Assembly (NCBI RefSeq): GCF_036885605.1
Contig: NZ_CP142523.1
Location: 5,704,001 to 5,768,000, forward strand
Direction of reading: 5' to 3'
DNA: 64,000 nucleotides
Source of the DNA: Janthinobacterium sp. TB1-E2
Lineage (GTDB): Bacteria; Pseudomonadota; Gammaproteobacteria; Burkholderiales; Burkholderiaceae_D
Positions 49,413 through 57,977 of this stretch are shown here, piece by piece (position 1 is the stretch's first letter; each line of letters begins with the position of its first letter). The notes beneath the pieces are model-generated. The model saw nothing but the letters and a program-made list of their open reading frames with translations, was not told the DNA's origin and did no database searches. Position numbers and translations under genes: made by a program.

Positions 49413-50531
49413 TTGGCCCATCACACCATTCTCGTACTCGGCGGTTACGGTTTTTTCGGCACGCGCATTTGCCAGACGCTAGCCGGCAATCAGAATATCC
49501 ATCTACTGGTGGCCGGGCGCGACGCCGCCAGGGCCAAGGCACTGGCGGCGCAATTGGGCTTGCCACCGCGGCAAGCACTGGCGCTCGATGCCGATGCACC
49601 TGATCTGGCGCGGCGCCTGACCGAACTGGGCGTCGATACGCTGATCCATACCGCAGGCCCGTTCCAGGGCCAGGATTACCGCGTCGCCCGTGCGGCGATC
49701 GAGGCCGGCGCCAACTATATCGACCTGGCCGACGGCCGCGATTTTGTCGCCGGCATCGCCAGCCTCGACGACCTGGCGCGCCAGCGCGGCGTGTTCATCA
49801 CCAGCGGCGCCAGCTCGCTGCCAGCGCTGTCCTCGGCCGTGGTGGACCGCTACCTGCCGCGCTTTCGCCAGCTCACATCGATCCGCCACGGCATCGCCTC
49901 CGGCGCCCGCGCGCCGGGCATCGCTACCATGGCAGGCATCTTCTCGTACTGTGGCAAACCGTTCCAGCGCCTGGTTGCCGGCAGCCAGCAGACCACGCAC
50001 GGCTGGCTCGACCTGAAACGCCACCGCTTTGCCGCGCCCGTGGGACGGCGCTTGCTGGGCAGCTGCGACGTGCCCGACCTGGCACTGTTCCCGCAACGCT
50101 ATCCGGGCCTCGACACCGTCACTTTTCACGCCGGTTTTGCCGGTGCGCCCGGCCATCTGTTCGTCTGGGCCGCCGCGCAACTGGTGCGCCTGGGCCTGTT
50201 GCGCAGCCTGCTGCCGCTGGTCAGGCCATTGCACGCCATCAGCCAATGGGTGGAACCGCTGGTCAGCGACAAAGGCGCGATGTTCGTGACGCTGCAAGGC
50301 ACGGGACTCGATGGCCTGCCGCTGACGCTGACCTGGCAATTGCTGGCGGCGCAAAACCACGGCCCGCATATCCCGTGCGGCGCGTCGATCGCGCTGGCGC
50401 ACCGGTTGGCCAGCGCCAGCAGCGGTGGTGCGCCGCTACCGCGCGGCGCGATGCCCTGCGTCGGCCTGCTCACGGTGGAAAATTACCTGGCCGCGCTGCA
50501 AGGCCATGACGTGACCGAGGTACCGGCATGA
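49413..50531 (+). CDS. Saccharopine dehydrogenase-like NAD(P)-binding protein
   Basis: A 372-residue oxidoreductase-like protein with the dinucleotide fold ILVLGGYGFFGTRICQTLAG (GxxGxxG), a second strand ending VAGRD (suggesting NADP), and HTAGPFQGQDYRVARAAIEAGANYIDLAD typical of the saccharopine-dehydrogenase-like group. Substrate unknown. The start is TTG at 49413, eight bases after AAGGA; no suitable ATG exists near it. The stop overlaps the next gene as ATGA. Confidence 0.88.
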   Translation: MAHHTILVLGGYGFFGTRICQTLAGNQNIHLLVAGRDAARAKALAAQLGLPPRQALALDADAPDLARRLTELGVDTLIHTAGPFQGQDYRVARAAIEAGANYIDLADGRDFVAGIASLDDLARQRGVFITSGASSLPALSSAVVDRYLPRFRQLTSIRHGIASGARAPGIATMAGIFSYCGKPFQRLVAGSQQTTHGWLDLKRHRFAAPVGRRLLGSCDVPDLALFPQRYPGLDTVTFHAGFAGAPGHLFVWAAAQLVRLGLLRSLLPLVRPLHAISQWVEPLVSDKGAMFVTLQGTGLDGLPLTLTWQLLAAQNHGPHIPCGASIALAHRLASASSGGAPLPRGAMPCVGLLTVENYLAALQGHDVTEVPA

Positions 50532-50998
50532 GCTGGTACCTGTTCGTCAAATGGCTGCACATCCTCAGCGCCACCATCCTGTTTGGCACGGGCATCGGCA
50601 TCGCTTTCTTCAAGTGGATCAACGACCGGAGTGGCGAGGTGCGTGCGATCCGCCTGTCGGCCGAAAAGACCGTGCTGGCCGATTGGCTGTTCACCGCGCC
50701 GGCCGTCATTGTCCAGCCGCTGTCCGGACTGGCCCTGGCGCACCTGGCCGGCTATCCGATCCTGTCCGGCTGGGTCCTCGCCTCGATGCTGCTGTATGCG
50801 GTGGCCGGCGCCTGCTGGCTACCCGTGGTATGGCTGCAGATCCGCATGCGCAGCCTGGCCCGCCTGGCTGACGACACGGGCACACCGCTGCCGCGCCTGT
50901 ACTGGGTCTATGCGCGCTGCTGGTTCTGGCTTGGCGTGCCCGCATTTGCCGCGCTCATGCTGGTCTACTGGCTGATGGTTGCCAAGCCCGCGCCATGA
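50528..50998 (+). CDS. DUF2269 integral membrane protein
   Basis: A 156-residue protein with four membrane helices, opening YLFVKWLHILSATILFGTGIGIAFF, the family signature with a His in the first helix. It has a further helix WLFTAPAVIVQPLSGLALA. The function of the family is unknown. It is coupled by ATGA to both neighbours and belongs to a three-gene unit with the NAD(P)-binding protein and a DoxX-like protein. Confidence 0.88.
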   Translation: MSWYLFVKWLHILSATILFGTGIGIAFFKWINDRSGEVRAIRLSAEKTVLADWLFTAPAVIVQPLSGLALAHLAGYPILSGWVLASMLLYAVAGACWLPVVWLQIRMRSLARLADDTGTPLPRLYWVYARCWFWLGVPAFAALMLVYWLMVAKPAP

Positions 50999-51378
50999 CG
51001 CCAGCCAAGCTGCAAGGGCTGTACTGGGCCATGCGCCTCGGCATGGCTTTTATCTGGCTATGGACGGCGTTTGTGTCCTGGTATCTGTATCCGCATGCCG
51101 AATCGCTCGCATGGCTGCGCCGCAGCGGCATCACGCTGCATACGGAACACGTGTTTGCCGCCTCATGCCTGGCCGACCTGGCCATGGGCATCGCCTCGCT
51201 GTTCCATGCCAGGCCGTTGCTATGGTGGACGCAGTGCGCGCTGGTGGCCGGCTATACACTGGTGATCGCCGTCTTCCTGCCGGAATTCCTGATACACCCT
51301 TTCGGGCCGCTGACGAAAAATATCCCGCTGGCCGCCGGCCTCGTCTTCCTGGCCCTGTATGAAAAAAGCCGTGGCTAG
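50995..51378 (+). CDS. DoxX-like membrane protein
   Basis: A 127-residue protein with four predicted membrane helices (LGMAFIWLWTAFVSWYLYP, FAASCLADLAMGIASLF, WTQCALVAGYTLVIAVFLP, and a C-terminal helix). It matches the DoxX-like group linked to redox and quinone functions, without a defined activity. It is the last gene of the operon starting at 49413; its stop lies inside the terminator of the convergent norB operon. Confidence 0.85.
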   Translation: MTPAKLQGLYWAMRLGMAFIWLWTAFVSWYLYPHAESLAWLRRSGITLHTEHVFAASCLADLAMGIASLFHARPLLWWTQCALVAGYTLVIAVFLPEFLIHPFGPLTKNIPLAAGLVFLALYEKSRG

Positions 51379-51386
51379 CACGGCTT
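51362..51386 (-). terminator. Terminator of the nirK-ric-norB operon
   Basis: On the minus strand AAGCCGTG pairs with CACGGCTT and is followed by TTTTTT, 40 bases after the norB stop. It overlaps the end of the DoxX-like gene. Confidence 0.82.
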
Positions 51387-51426
51387 CGGGAGAGCGATCA
51401 ACAACACTCGGCGGCGCAGCAACCGA

Positions 51427-53700
51427 TCAGGCTGGCCGTACCGCCTGTGGCAGCGCGGGTGCCTTCGCCTTGTCCATCAAGCCCAGCACCACCTGCAGCG
51501 CCATGGCGATGGCGCCGCCGATGAAGACCACGTCGCCGAAGGTACGTATCCAGCGCAGGTTCTGCAACAGCGGCTGCTGCATGAACGCTTCGCTGCGCGC
51601 ATACCACAGGCCTTCCGTCACGCTGGCGTGGAACTGGATGATGCCTATCGGCAGCAAGCTGGTAAAGATCATCAGCACCAGGCCCACATTCAAGCCCCAG
51701 AACGCCGTCTTCATCAAGGCAGGACTGAAGCGGTAGCCGGGACGCAGATAGCGCAGCACCAGCAAGGTAAAGCCCAGCGCCAGGAAACCGTACACGCCGA
51801 ACAGCGCAGCATGCGCATGCACGGGGGTCGTGTTCAGGCCCTGGATGTAGTACAGGGCGACGGGCGGATTGATCATGAAGCCCAGCACGCCAGCGCCCAG
51901 CATGTTCCAGAAGGCGACGGCGACAAAGCACATCAGCGGCCAGCGCAGGTTTTCCATCCATGGCGCGCGTTCCTTCAGGCGCCAGTTTTCCCACGCTTCG
52001 TGTCCCAGCACGATCAGCGGCACCACTTCCAGCGCGCTGAAGCTCGCGCCGATGGCCATCACGGGCGTGGTGGTGCCGGCGAAGTACAGGTGGTGGAAGG
52101 TGCCGGGTATCCCGCCCAGCATGAACAGCGAGGCAGAGGCCAGGCTGGCCGCCGTGGCCATGCGCACCGACACCAGGCCCAGGGTCGAGAAGATGAAGGC
52201 CAGCGCCGTCGTGGCGAAGACTTCAAAGAAGCCTTCCACCCACAGATGCACCACCCACCAGCGCCAGTACTCCATCACGGACAGGTGCGTGCGCTCGCCG
52301 TAGAACAGGCCGGCGCCGTAGAACAGGCCGATGGCGCCCACGGATGCGGTCAAGAGCGCCAGCAAATTCTTGTCGCCGCCCGGCTTGCGCAGGGCCGGCA
52401 CGACACCGCGCAGCATCAGCACGAGCCACAGCAGGATGCCGATGTATTTACCGATCTGCCACAAGCGTCCCAGGTCCACATATTCATAACCCTGGTGACC
52501 GAGCCAGAAATTCCACTCGGGCGGCATCACTTGCGCAATGGCCAGGTAGTTGCCGATGAAGGAGCCGACCACCACGGCGACGAGGGCCCAGAACAGCACG
52601 TCGACACCGAGGCGCTGCCACTTGGGGTCCTTGCCGCCATTGATCAGGGGCGCGAGGAACAGGCCGGCCGCCAGGAAGCCCGTGGCGATCCAGAACAGCG
52701 CGGCCTGGATATGCCAGGTGCGCGTGAGCGCATACGGGAACCAGCGCGACACGTCGATGCCGTAGAACTGCTGCCCTTCCACCGTATAGTGCGCCGTGAA
52801 GCCGCCGATGAAGACCTGGAAGATGAACAGCGCCACGACCAGGAACAGGTACTTGCCGAGTCCCCGCTGCGAAGGCGTCAGCGCGAACGTGGTGAGCGGG
52901 TCGCGCGGACCGGCCGCCGGCAGCGCTTCGTCATGGTCGCGCAAGAAGGCCCAGCCCCAGACGAGGAAGCCCACGCCGGCCAGCAGCACCACCACGCTGG
53001 CAACCGACCAGACGAGGTTTTCGCCGCTGGGCTGGTTGCCGATCAGCGGTTCGTGCGGCCAGTTGTTCGTATAGGTCACTTTCTGGCCAGGACGCTCGGT
53101 GGCGGCGGCCCATGCCGTCCAGAAGAAGAATTGCGTCATCTGTGCGCGCCGCTCGGCGCTGGGCAGGGTATTTTCCTTCATGGCGAAATGCTCGCGGCTT
53201 TTTTGCAGCGCCGGCGCGTCGGAAAACAGCTGGTCGTAATAGTGGGCCGTGTTGGCGATCGCTTGCACGCGGCGCGGCGACAGGCGCAGCACTTGCGCAT
53301 CATCGGTGCGGTTCCCGCGGTATTCAAGCTTGAGCGCTTCGCGCAGCGCCGCCTGCGCGGGGCCGTCGAGGGCCGCGTACGCCTTGCCATGCTGCTCTTG
53401 CGCGGCCAGTTCCAGCCAGGCCGTCAGTTCGCGGTGCAGCCAGTCGGCCGTCCAGTCGGGCGCCTGGTAGGCGCCATGGCCCCAGATGGAGCCGAGCTGC
53501 ATGCCGCCGACCGATTGCCAGGCCGTCTGGCCGTCGAGGATGCCCTCGCGGTCGAACAGCTGCCGGCCATCCTGCGCCAGCACTTGCGCGGGGATGGGCG
53601 GCGCCTGCCGGTACACTTCGGCGCCGTAGTAGCCGAGCAGCGAAAACGTCACGATCAGCACACCGATCAGGGTGAACCAGAGTTTTTTGTAGGGACCCAT
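51427..53700 (-). CDS. norB: Quinol-dependent nitric oxide reductase (single-subunit)
   Basis: Reduces two NO to N2O with electrons from quinol. The 757-residue protein has an N-terminal helix (residues 8-28), a periplasmic domain of about 200 residues that stands in for NorC, and a 12-helix haem-copper-oxidase-like core. Metal ligands are visible: the His/Glu of VVHLWVEGFFEVFATTALAF, the His pair of GTFHHLYFAGTTTPV, and the His residues of TTPVHAHAALFGVYGF. No norC is present, in line with the qNor type. It is the last gene of the nirK-ric-norB operon, 14 bases after ric. Confidence 0.95.
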   Translation of the reverse strand: MGPYKKLWFTLIGVLIVTFSLLGYYGAEVYRQAPPIPAQVLAQDGRQLFDREGILDGQTAWQSVGGMQLGSIWGHGAYQAPDWTADWLHRELTAWLELAAQEQHGKAYAALDGPAQAALREALKLEYRGNRTDDAQVLRLSPRRVQAIANTAHYYDQLFSDAPALQKSREHFAMKENTLPSAERRAQMTQFFFWTAWAAATERPGQKVTYTNNWPHEPLIGNQPSGENLVWSVASVVVLLAGVGFLVWGWAFLRDHDEALPAAGPRDPLTTFALTPSQRGLGKYLFLVVALFIFQVFIGGFTAHYTVEGQQFYGIDVSRWFPYALTRTWHIQAALFWIATGFLAAGLFLAPLINGGKDPKWQRLGVDVLFWALVAVVVGSFIGNYLAIAQVMPPEWNFWLGHQGYEYVDLGRLWQIGKYIGILLWLVLMLRGVVPALRKPGGDKNLLALLTASVGAIGLFYGAGLFYGERTHLSVMEYWRWWVVHLWVEGFFEVFATTALAFIFSTLGLVSVRMATAASLASASLFMLGGIPGTFHHLYFAGTTTPVMAIGASFSALEVVPLIVLGHEAWENWRLKERAPWMENLRWPLMCFVAVAFWNMLGAGVLGFMINPPVALYYIQGLNTTPVHAHAALFGVYGFLALGFTLLVLRYLRPGYRFSPALMKTAFWGLNVGLVLMIFTSLLPIGIIQFHASVTEGLWYARSEAFMQQPLLQNLRWIRTFGDVVFIGGAIAMALQVVLGLMDKAKAPALPQAVRPA

Positions 53701-53714
53701 GGGTCTTTCCTTTG

Positions 53715-54392
53715 TCAGTGCACCACGGCCGGCGCAAAGCGCTCGAACAGGATATTGTTTTCAGTATGGATGTGCGCCATCAGGTCTTCGCGGAAGGTGC
53801 GCAAGCCCGTGTACAGCGCGCGCCAGGTGGTGCAGGCGCCGGCCGGCGCGGTGATGTCGTTCGTCATTTCCTCCATCGCGCGCAAGGCCACGCCATGGTC
53901 GTCATGCTCCATGCGCATCACGTTGATGGGCGCGCCGGCCCGGGGGCCCTGGCCACGCACTATCATGGGGAACAGCACGTCTTCTTCCTTGCGCATATGG
54001 CTTTCCAGTTCCTGCGCCATGGCCGACAGGTGTTCCGCCAGCCCGTGCGGACAGTCGGCGCGGTCGCCATGCACCTGCTCGACCTTGCGCGCCAGGCGTA
54101 TCAGCTCGGGCAGCTGCTCGCGGTGCACGGCGTGGTAGCGCGACAGGATGTGTTCCACCAGCTCGGTGGCCGAAGCTTCCTGCCAGTCACGCTCGCCGCT
54201 GGCGTCAGTCCGTCCTGCCAGCACTTGCAGTTCCTTGACGATGGGCGCCGTGTCCACGCCGGCCGCTTCGGCCGCCGCGCGCAGGGTCTTGTTGCCGCCG
54301 CAGCAGAAATCCAGGCGGTGGGCATCGAACAGGCGCGTGGCGCCAGGGATGCGGCGGGCCAGCTGGCCCAGGGATTGGTCGATCATTTCCAT
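53715..54392 (-). CDS. ytfE: Di-iron Fe-S cluster repair protein (RIC, YtfE/ScdA)
   Basis: Restores iron-sulfur clusters damaged by NO or oxidative stress. The 225-residue protein has the N-terminal DUF542 domain with the CCGG motif (FDAHRLDFCCGGNKTL). The haemerythrin-like domain follows with di-iron ligands in VEHILSRYHAVHREQLPEL, ELESHMRKEEDVLFPMI, MRMEHDDHGVALRAM and DLMAHIHTENNILFERF. Encoded between nirK and norB, so repair capacity rises together with NO production and removal. ATG at 54392 follows AAGGAAC. Confidence 0.95.
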   Translation of the reverse strand: MEMIDQSLGQLARRIPGATRLFDAHRLDFCCGGNKTLRAAAEAAGVDTAPIVKELQVLAGRTDASGERDWQEASATELVEHILSRYHAVHREQLPELIRLARKVEQVHGDRADCPHGLAEHLSAMAQELESHMRKEEDVLFPMIVRGQGPRAGAPINVMRMEHDDHGVALRAMEEMTNDITAPAGACTTWRALYTGLRTFREDLMAHIHTENNILFERFAPAVVH

Positions 54393-54418
54393 AATGGTTC
54401 CTTGAGGATGAATGGGGT

Positions 54419-55903
54419 TTATTGATGGGCGCCAGCGTGATAGACGCCGGGCACGGGTTCGCCAGTCACTTCCAGCACGCCCACGGCGCCCTTGCCGGCG
54501 CGCGACAGCGCATGGTCGACCAGCAGATAGCTGCCAGGATGCTGTACCTTGAGTTCGACGATGGTCGCGCCGCCCGGTGCCACCAGGGTCGTTTGCACGT
54601 CGTGTTTCGGGCTGCTGATCGAGCCTTCGCTGTACACCTTGTCGAAGATCTCGCCGATGATGTGGAACGATGAAATCTTGTTCGGGCCGCCGACGCCGAA
54701 ATAGATGCGCACCGTTTCGCCGACTTTCGCCTGCAGTTTATGCGTCTTGCTCAGGGCGCCCACTTCGCCGTTGAAGACGTAGTAGTCGGGCAGCTCATTG
54801 GCCATTTTTTCCAGGTTCGCTTCCTGGTGCACGGGTGCGCCGTGCGGACGGCCCGTGTACATCTCGCCCTGCATCACGTAATACTCGCGGTCGACTTTTG
54901 ACAGGCCGCCTTCCGGTTCGACCAGGATCATGCCGTACATGCCGGCCGCGATATGCTGCGGCACCAGCGGCGTGGCGCAGTGGTACACGAACAGGCCCGG
55001 ATTGAGCGCCTTGAAGGTGACGGTTTTTTCCTGGCCAGGCGCCACCTGCGTGTGCTGTCCGCCGCCATGGCCGCCCGTCACGGCGTGCAGGTCGATCGAG
55101 TGGATCATCTTGCTGTCCTTGGCGTTGAACAGGGTCAGCTCCACCGTGTCGCCCACCTTCGCGCGCAGCATGGGGCCGGGCACTTGCCGGTTGAAGGTCC
55201 AGTAGGTAAAACTGGTGCCGTCATCGAGCTTGCCCGGCAATTCCACCGTCTCCATCCGGTATTTCAGGGTTTGCGGCGCGCGCGCGCCGATGGCGGTCGG
55301 CACGGAGGCGGGATTGGCCGCCACGCTGACGGCCGAGGGATCGGGACCGCGCATCGGCGATGGCGCGGGCGTGTACAGGGCCAGCGCGGCGGCCTGGCTC
55401 GATTCGCTGGCAGCGCTGCCGGCGCCAGCGGCCTTCGGTGCCGCCGTCTCGGCCAGCGAAGTGCCGCTCACTTCCAGCTTGCCTTCCATGCCGATCTGGC
55501 GGTGGCCGGGGATCGAGCAGTAATAGGTGAACGTGCCCGCGCGCGTGACCTTGAAGCGCACGGTGGTGCTGCCGCTATTGGCACTGAACTTGGCGGATGT
55601 CACATTCAGTTCCGGGATCAGCAGATCGTGCTCGGCGCCTTCGCCGCTTTTCAGCACGAGTTCGACCGTGTCGCCCACCTTGGCCGCCAGCACGGGGTTG
55701 ACCTGGCCCTTGGCGTCGATGAACACCATCTTGCCATCGACGATATTGGTTTGCAGTTCATAGCGCTTGACCGCAGCGGCGGCCGGTTTGGCGGCGGTGG
55801 CGGCGGCGCTGGCCGGCAGGCTCACCTGGGCTTGCACGGACAGGGGCATGGCCAGTACGCAGACGGCGGCGGCAATGGCGCGGAGGGAGGGAGTCGTTTT
55901 CAT
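54419..55903 (-). CDS. nirK: Copper nitrite reductase with extra N-terminal cupredoxin
   Basis: Reduces nitrite to NO in the periplasm. The 494-residue precursor has a signal peptide (residues 1-25). A cupredoxin domain at about 46-147 carries type 1 copper ligands His92, Cys129, His134 and Met139. An Ala/Pro linker follows, then the two-domain NirK core. Core type 1 ligands are His268, Cys309, His317, Met322; type 2 ligands His273, His308 and His464; catalytic Asp271 and His414. Ordinary NirK is about 360 residues. Hyphomicrobium NirK has the same domain plan. ATG at 55903 follows AAGGAAAG. Confidence 0.96.
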   Translation of the reverse strand: MKTTPSLRAIAAAVCVLAMPLSVQAQVSLPASAAATAAKPAAAAVKRYELQTNIVDGKMVFIDAKGQVNPVLAAKVGDTVELVLKSGEGAEHDLLIPELNVTSAKFSANSGSTTVRFKVTRAGTFTYYCSIPGHRQIGMEGKLEVSGTSLAETAAPKAAGAGSAASESSQAAALALYTPAPSPMRGPDPSAVSVAANPASVPTAIGARAPQTLKYRMETVELPGKLDDGTSFTYWTFNRQVPGPMLRAKVGDTVELTLFNAKDSKMIHSIDLHAVTGGHGGGQHTQVAPGQEKTVTFKALNPGLFVYHCATPLVPQHIAAGMYGMILVEPEGGLSKVDREYYVMQGEMYTGRPHGAPVHQEANLEKMANELPDYYVFNGEVGALSKTHKLQAKVGETVRIYFGVGGPNKISSFHIIGEIFDKVYSEGSISSPKHDVQTTLVAPGGATIVELKVQHPGSYLLVDHALSRAGKGAVGVLEVTGEPVPGVYHAGAHQ

Positions 55904-55948
55904 CAAGCTTTCCTTGGTCTTGTATGCCGGTTCGGCACTCTTACCTAG

Positions 55949-55963
55949 GCAATCCGTGTGCCA
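55949..55963 (-). promoter_or_regulatory. Sigma-54 promoter of nirK-ric-norB
   Basis: On the minus strand TGGCAC-N5-TTGC is an exact match to the -24/-12 consensus, 46-60 bases before the nirK start, predicting transcription from near 55938. It fits the sigma-54 activator NorR encoded divergently. Confidence 0.88.
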
Positions 55964-55971
55964 GGAAAAAC

Positions 55972-55985
55972 TTGTTTTAAATCAA
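55972..55985. promoter_or_regulatory. FNR/DNR-type box upstream of nirK
   Basis: TTGTTTTAAATCAA matches the consensus TTGAT-N4-ATCAA at 9 of 10 half-site positions. Its centre lies about 41 bases upstream of the predicted nirK start, the class II activator position. It may add low-oxygen or NO control to the operon. Confidence 0.5.
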
Positions 55986-56003
55986 CGATTTGAAAAATGC
56001 AGG

Positions 56004-56058
56004 GTCGATATGACCCTGTTCAAGCATGGTCCGTTGTACCCTGCATGGTACTTATGAC
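56004..56058. promoter_or_regulatory. Three NorR-type binding sites (GT-N7-AC)
   Basis: GT-N7-AC cores occur at 56004-56014 (inside the palindrome GGGTCGATATGACCC), 56029-56039 and 56048-56058. NorR of E. coli and Ralstonia needs three such sites for activation. Centres are 71, 96 and 115 bases upstream of the predicted sigma-54 start. The third overlaps the norR start codon, suggesting autoregulation. Confidence 0.7.
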
Positions 56059-57610
56059 CACCACTGCCATCCACCTGCTGTTACTCACAGACCTGGTCGC
56101 CGACCTGCCCGTGGCCGTGCGCCTGCAGCGCCTCGTCGGCAGCCTGCGCGCCCACTTCGGCTGCGAGGCCGTGGCCTTGCTGAAAATCGATGGCGAGCAT
56201 TTGCGCCCCGTGGCGATGGCCGGCCTGGCCAACGACGCGCTGGGACGCCGCTTCGCCGTCGCCGACCATCCGCGCCTGGCCGCCATCCTGCAGCGGCGCG
56301 GCGTGCTGTGCTTCCATCACGACAGCTCCCTGCCCGATCCCTACGATGGCCTGATCGCCGAGCGGGCCGGCGAGCCGCTGCCCGTCCATGACTGCATGGG
56401 CATGGCGTTGGACCTGGAAGGCGAACGCTGGGGCGTGATCACGCTCGACGCACTGCAGGTGGGCACCTTCGATACACAGGCGCAGCGCGACCTGGGCGAG
56501 CTGGCCTGCGCCATCGAAGCGGCCGTACGCGTAACGCGCCTGGAGACGGAAATCCGCGCCCTGCGCCTGTCGGGCGGCGCCATGCTGGCCGATGCGCAGG
56601 CGCCGCGCGAGGAACACGATTTCGTGGGACAAAGCAGCGCCATCACGCACTTGCTGCACGAATTGCAGGTGGTCGCCGATTCCGAACTGCCCGTGCTGCT
56701 GCTGGGAGAGACGGGCGTGGGCAAGGAGCTGTGCGCGCACCGCCTGCACCGGCTGTCGCGCCGCGCGGGCAAGCCTTTGATCCACGTCAATTGCGCGGCC
56801 TTGCCGGAATCCTTAGCAGAAAGCGAATTGTTCGGCCATGTGCGCGGTGCGTTTTCCGGCGCCGTCAGCGACCGGCCCGGGCGCTTCGAGGCGGCCGAAG
56901 GGGGTACCCTGTTTCTCGATGAAGTGGGGGAATTGCCATTGTCGATACAGGCCAAGCTGCTGCGCACCTTGCAAAATGGCGAAATCCAGCGCCTGGGCGC
57001 GGACCGGCCGCGCCGGGTCAACGTGCGCGTGATCGCCGCCACCAACCGCAGCTTGCGCGAACACGTGCGCGACGGCTCGTTCCGCGCCGACCTGTATCAC
57101 CGTTTATCCGTGTATCCCGTGCCGATTCCGCCGCTGCGCGAGCGGGGCAATGACGTGCTGCTGCTGGCAGGCGGCTTCCTGGAACTGAACCGCGCGCGTC
57201 TGGGCCTGCGCAGCCTGCGCCTGTCCGCCGCGGCGGAAAACGCCCTGTGCCATTACCGCTGGCCGGGCAATGTGCGCGAACTGGAACATGTGATCAGCCG
57301 GGCCGCGCTGAAAGCCGTGATACGCGGCGCGGACCGCAAGGACATCGTGACCCTGGAAACGGATATGCTCGACCTCGATGCGCTGGAAACGCCGGCCGGC
57401 ACGGACGCGCTACCGCTGGCGCCAGCCACGTGCGGCACGCCGGCGGCGCCGCTGCTATCGATGCATCAGATCGTCGAAGCGAGCCAGCGCCAGGCCATCC
57501 GGCAAGCGCTGGTCCTGCATCAGGATAACTGGGCCGCTGCGGCGCGGCAGCTGGGACTCGACGCCAGCAACTTGCACAAACTGGCGCGCCGGGTGGGGCT
57601 GAAAGCCTGA
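56054..57610 (+). CDS. norR: NO-responsive sigma-54 activator NorR
   Basis: A 518-residue enhancer-binding protein. The N-terminal GAF domain (residues 1-170) binds NO through a mononuclear iron in the family. The AAA+ domain has Walker A LGETGVGKELCAHRLH, the sigma-54 contact loop GAFSGA, Walker B GGTLFLDEVGELP, and IPPLRERGNDVLLLA. A Fis-type helix-turn-helix ends the protein (NWAAAARQLGLDASNLHKLARRVGL). ATG at 56054 is chosen because the GAF domain starts there. It is divergent from nirK and presumably activates it when NO is present. Confidence 0.95.
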   Translation: MTTTAIHLLLLTDLVADLPVAVRLQRLVGSLRAHFGCEAVALLKIDGEHLRPVAMAGLANDALGRRFAVADHPRLAAILQRRGVLCFHHDSSLPDPYDGLIAERAGEPLPVHDCMGMALDLEGERWGVITLDALQVGTFDTQAQRDLGELACAIEAAVRVTRLETEIRALRLSGGAMLADAQAPREEHDFVGQSSAITHLLHELQVVADSELPVLLLGETGVGKELCAHRLHRLSRRAGKPLIHVNCAALPESLAESELFGHVRGAFSGAVSDRPGRFEAAEGGTLFLDEVGELPLSIQAKLLRTLQNGEIQRLGADRPRRVNVRVIAATNRSLREHVRDGSFRADLYHRLSVYPVPIPPLRERGNDVLLLAGGFLELNRARLGLRSLRLSAAAENALCHYRWPGNVRELEHVISRAALKAVIRGADRKDIVTLETDMLDLDALETPAGTDALPLAPATCGTPAAPLLSMHQIVEASQRQAIRQALVLHQDNWAAAARQLGLDASNLHKLARRVGLKA

Positions 57611-57624
57611 GCCGGCGTTACCGC

Positions 57625-57966
57625 TCAGCGATGAGTGACCAGGCTGCTCGGCAAGCTGTGCAGGTAGGCGGCCAGGTCCTTGATGTCCTGGTTGCTCAGC
57701 GGTTTTACCTGGCCCGTCATGATGGCGTTGTTGCGGCCGTTGGCCTTGTCGCCCCGTTTATACGCGGTCAGCGCATGTTCCAGGTAATCCTTGTGCTGGC
57801 CCGCCAGTTTCGGGTACGACGGGTCGATGGGCGAACTGTAATCCTTGCCGTGGCAGGTGGCGCAGCTGTATTTTTCGGCCAGGGCCTTGCCCGTGTTGAT
57901 ATTGCCGGCGGCGCTGGCGGAAAACGAGATGGTGGCGCAAACGAGGGCGGCGAGTAGTTTTTTCAT
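57625..57966 (-). CDS. Class I c-type cytochrome (c553-like)
   Basis: A 113-residue periplasmic cytochrome. A signal peptide ends at SASAAG; the haem site is CATCH (Cys35, Cys38, His39); the likely axial methionine is Met83 in IMTGQVKPLS. A fold-typical C-terminal helix DIKDLAAYLHSL follows. It is the second gene of a pair of small cytochromes with an 11-base gap, and convergent with norR. A role as electron donor to NirK or an oxidase is plausible but unproven. Confidence 0.92.
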   Translation of the reverse strand: MKKLLAALVCATISFSASAAGNINTGKALAEKYSCATCHGKDYSSPIDPSYPKLAGQHKDYLEHALTAYKRGDKANGRNNAIMTGQVKPLSNQDIKDLAAYLHSLPSSLVTHR

Positions 57967-57977
57967 CGGGCTGGTCC

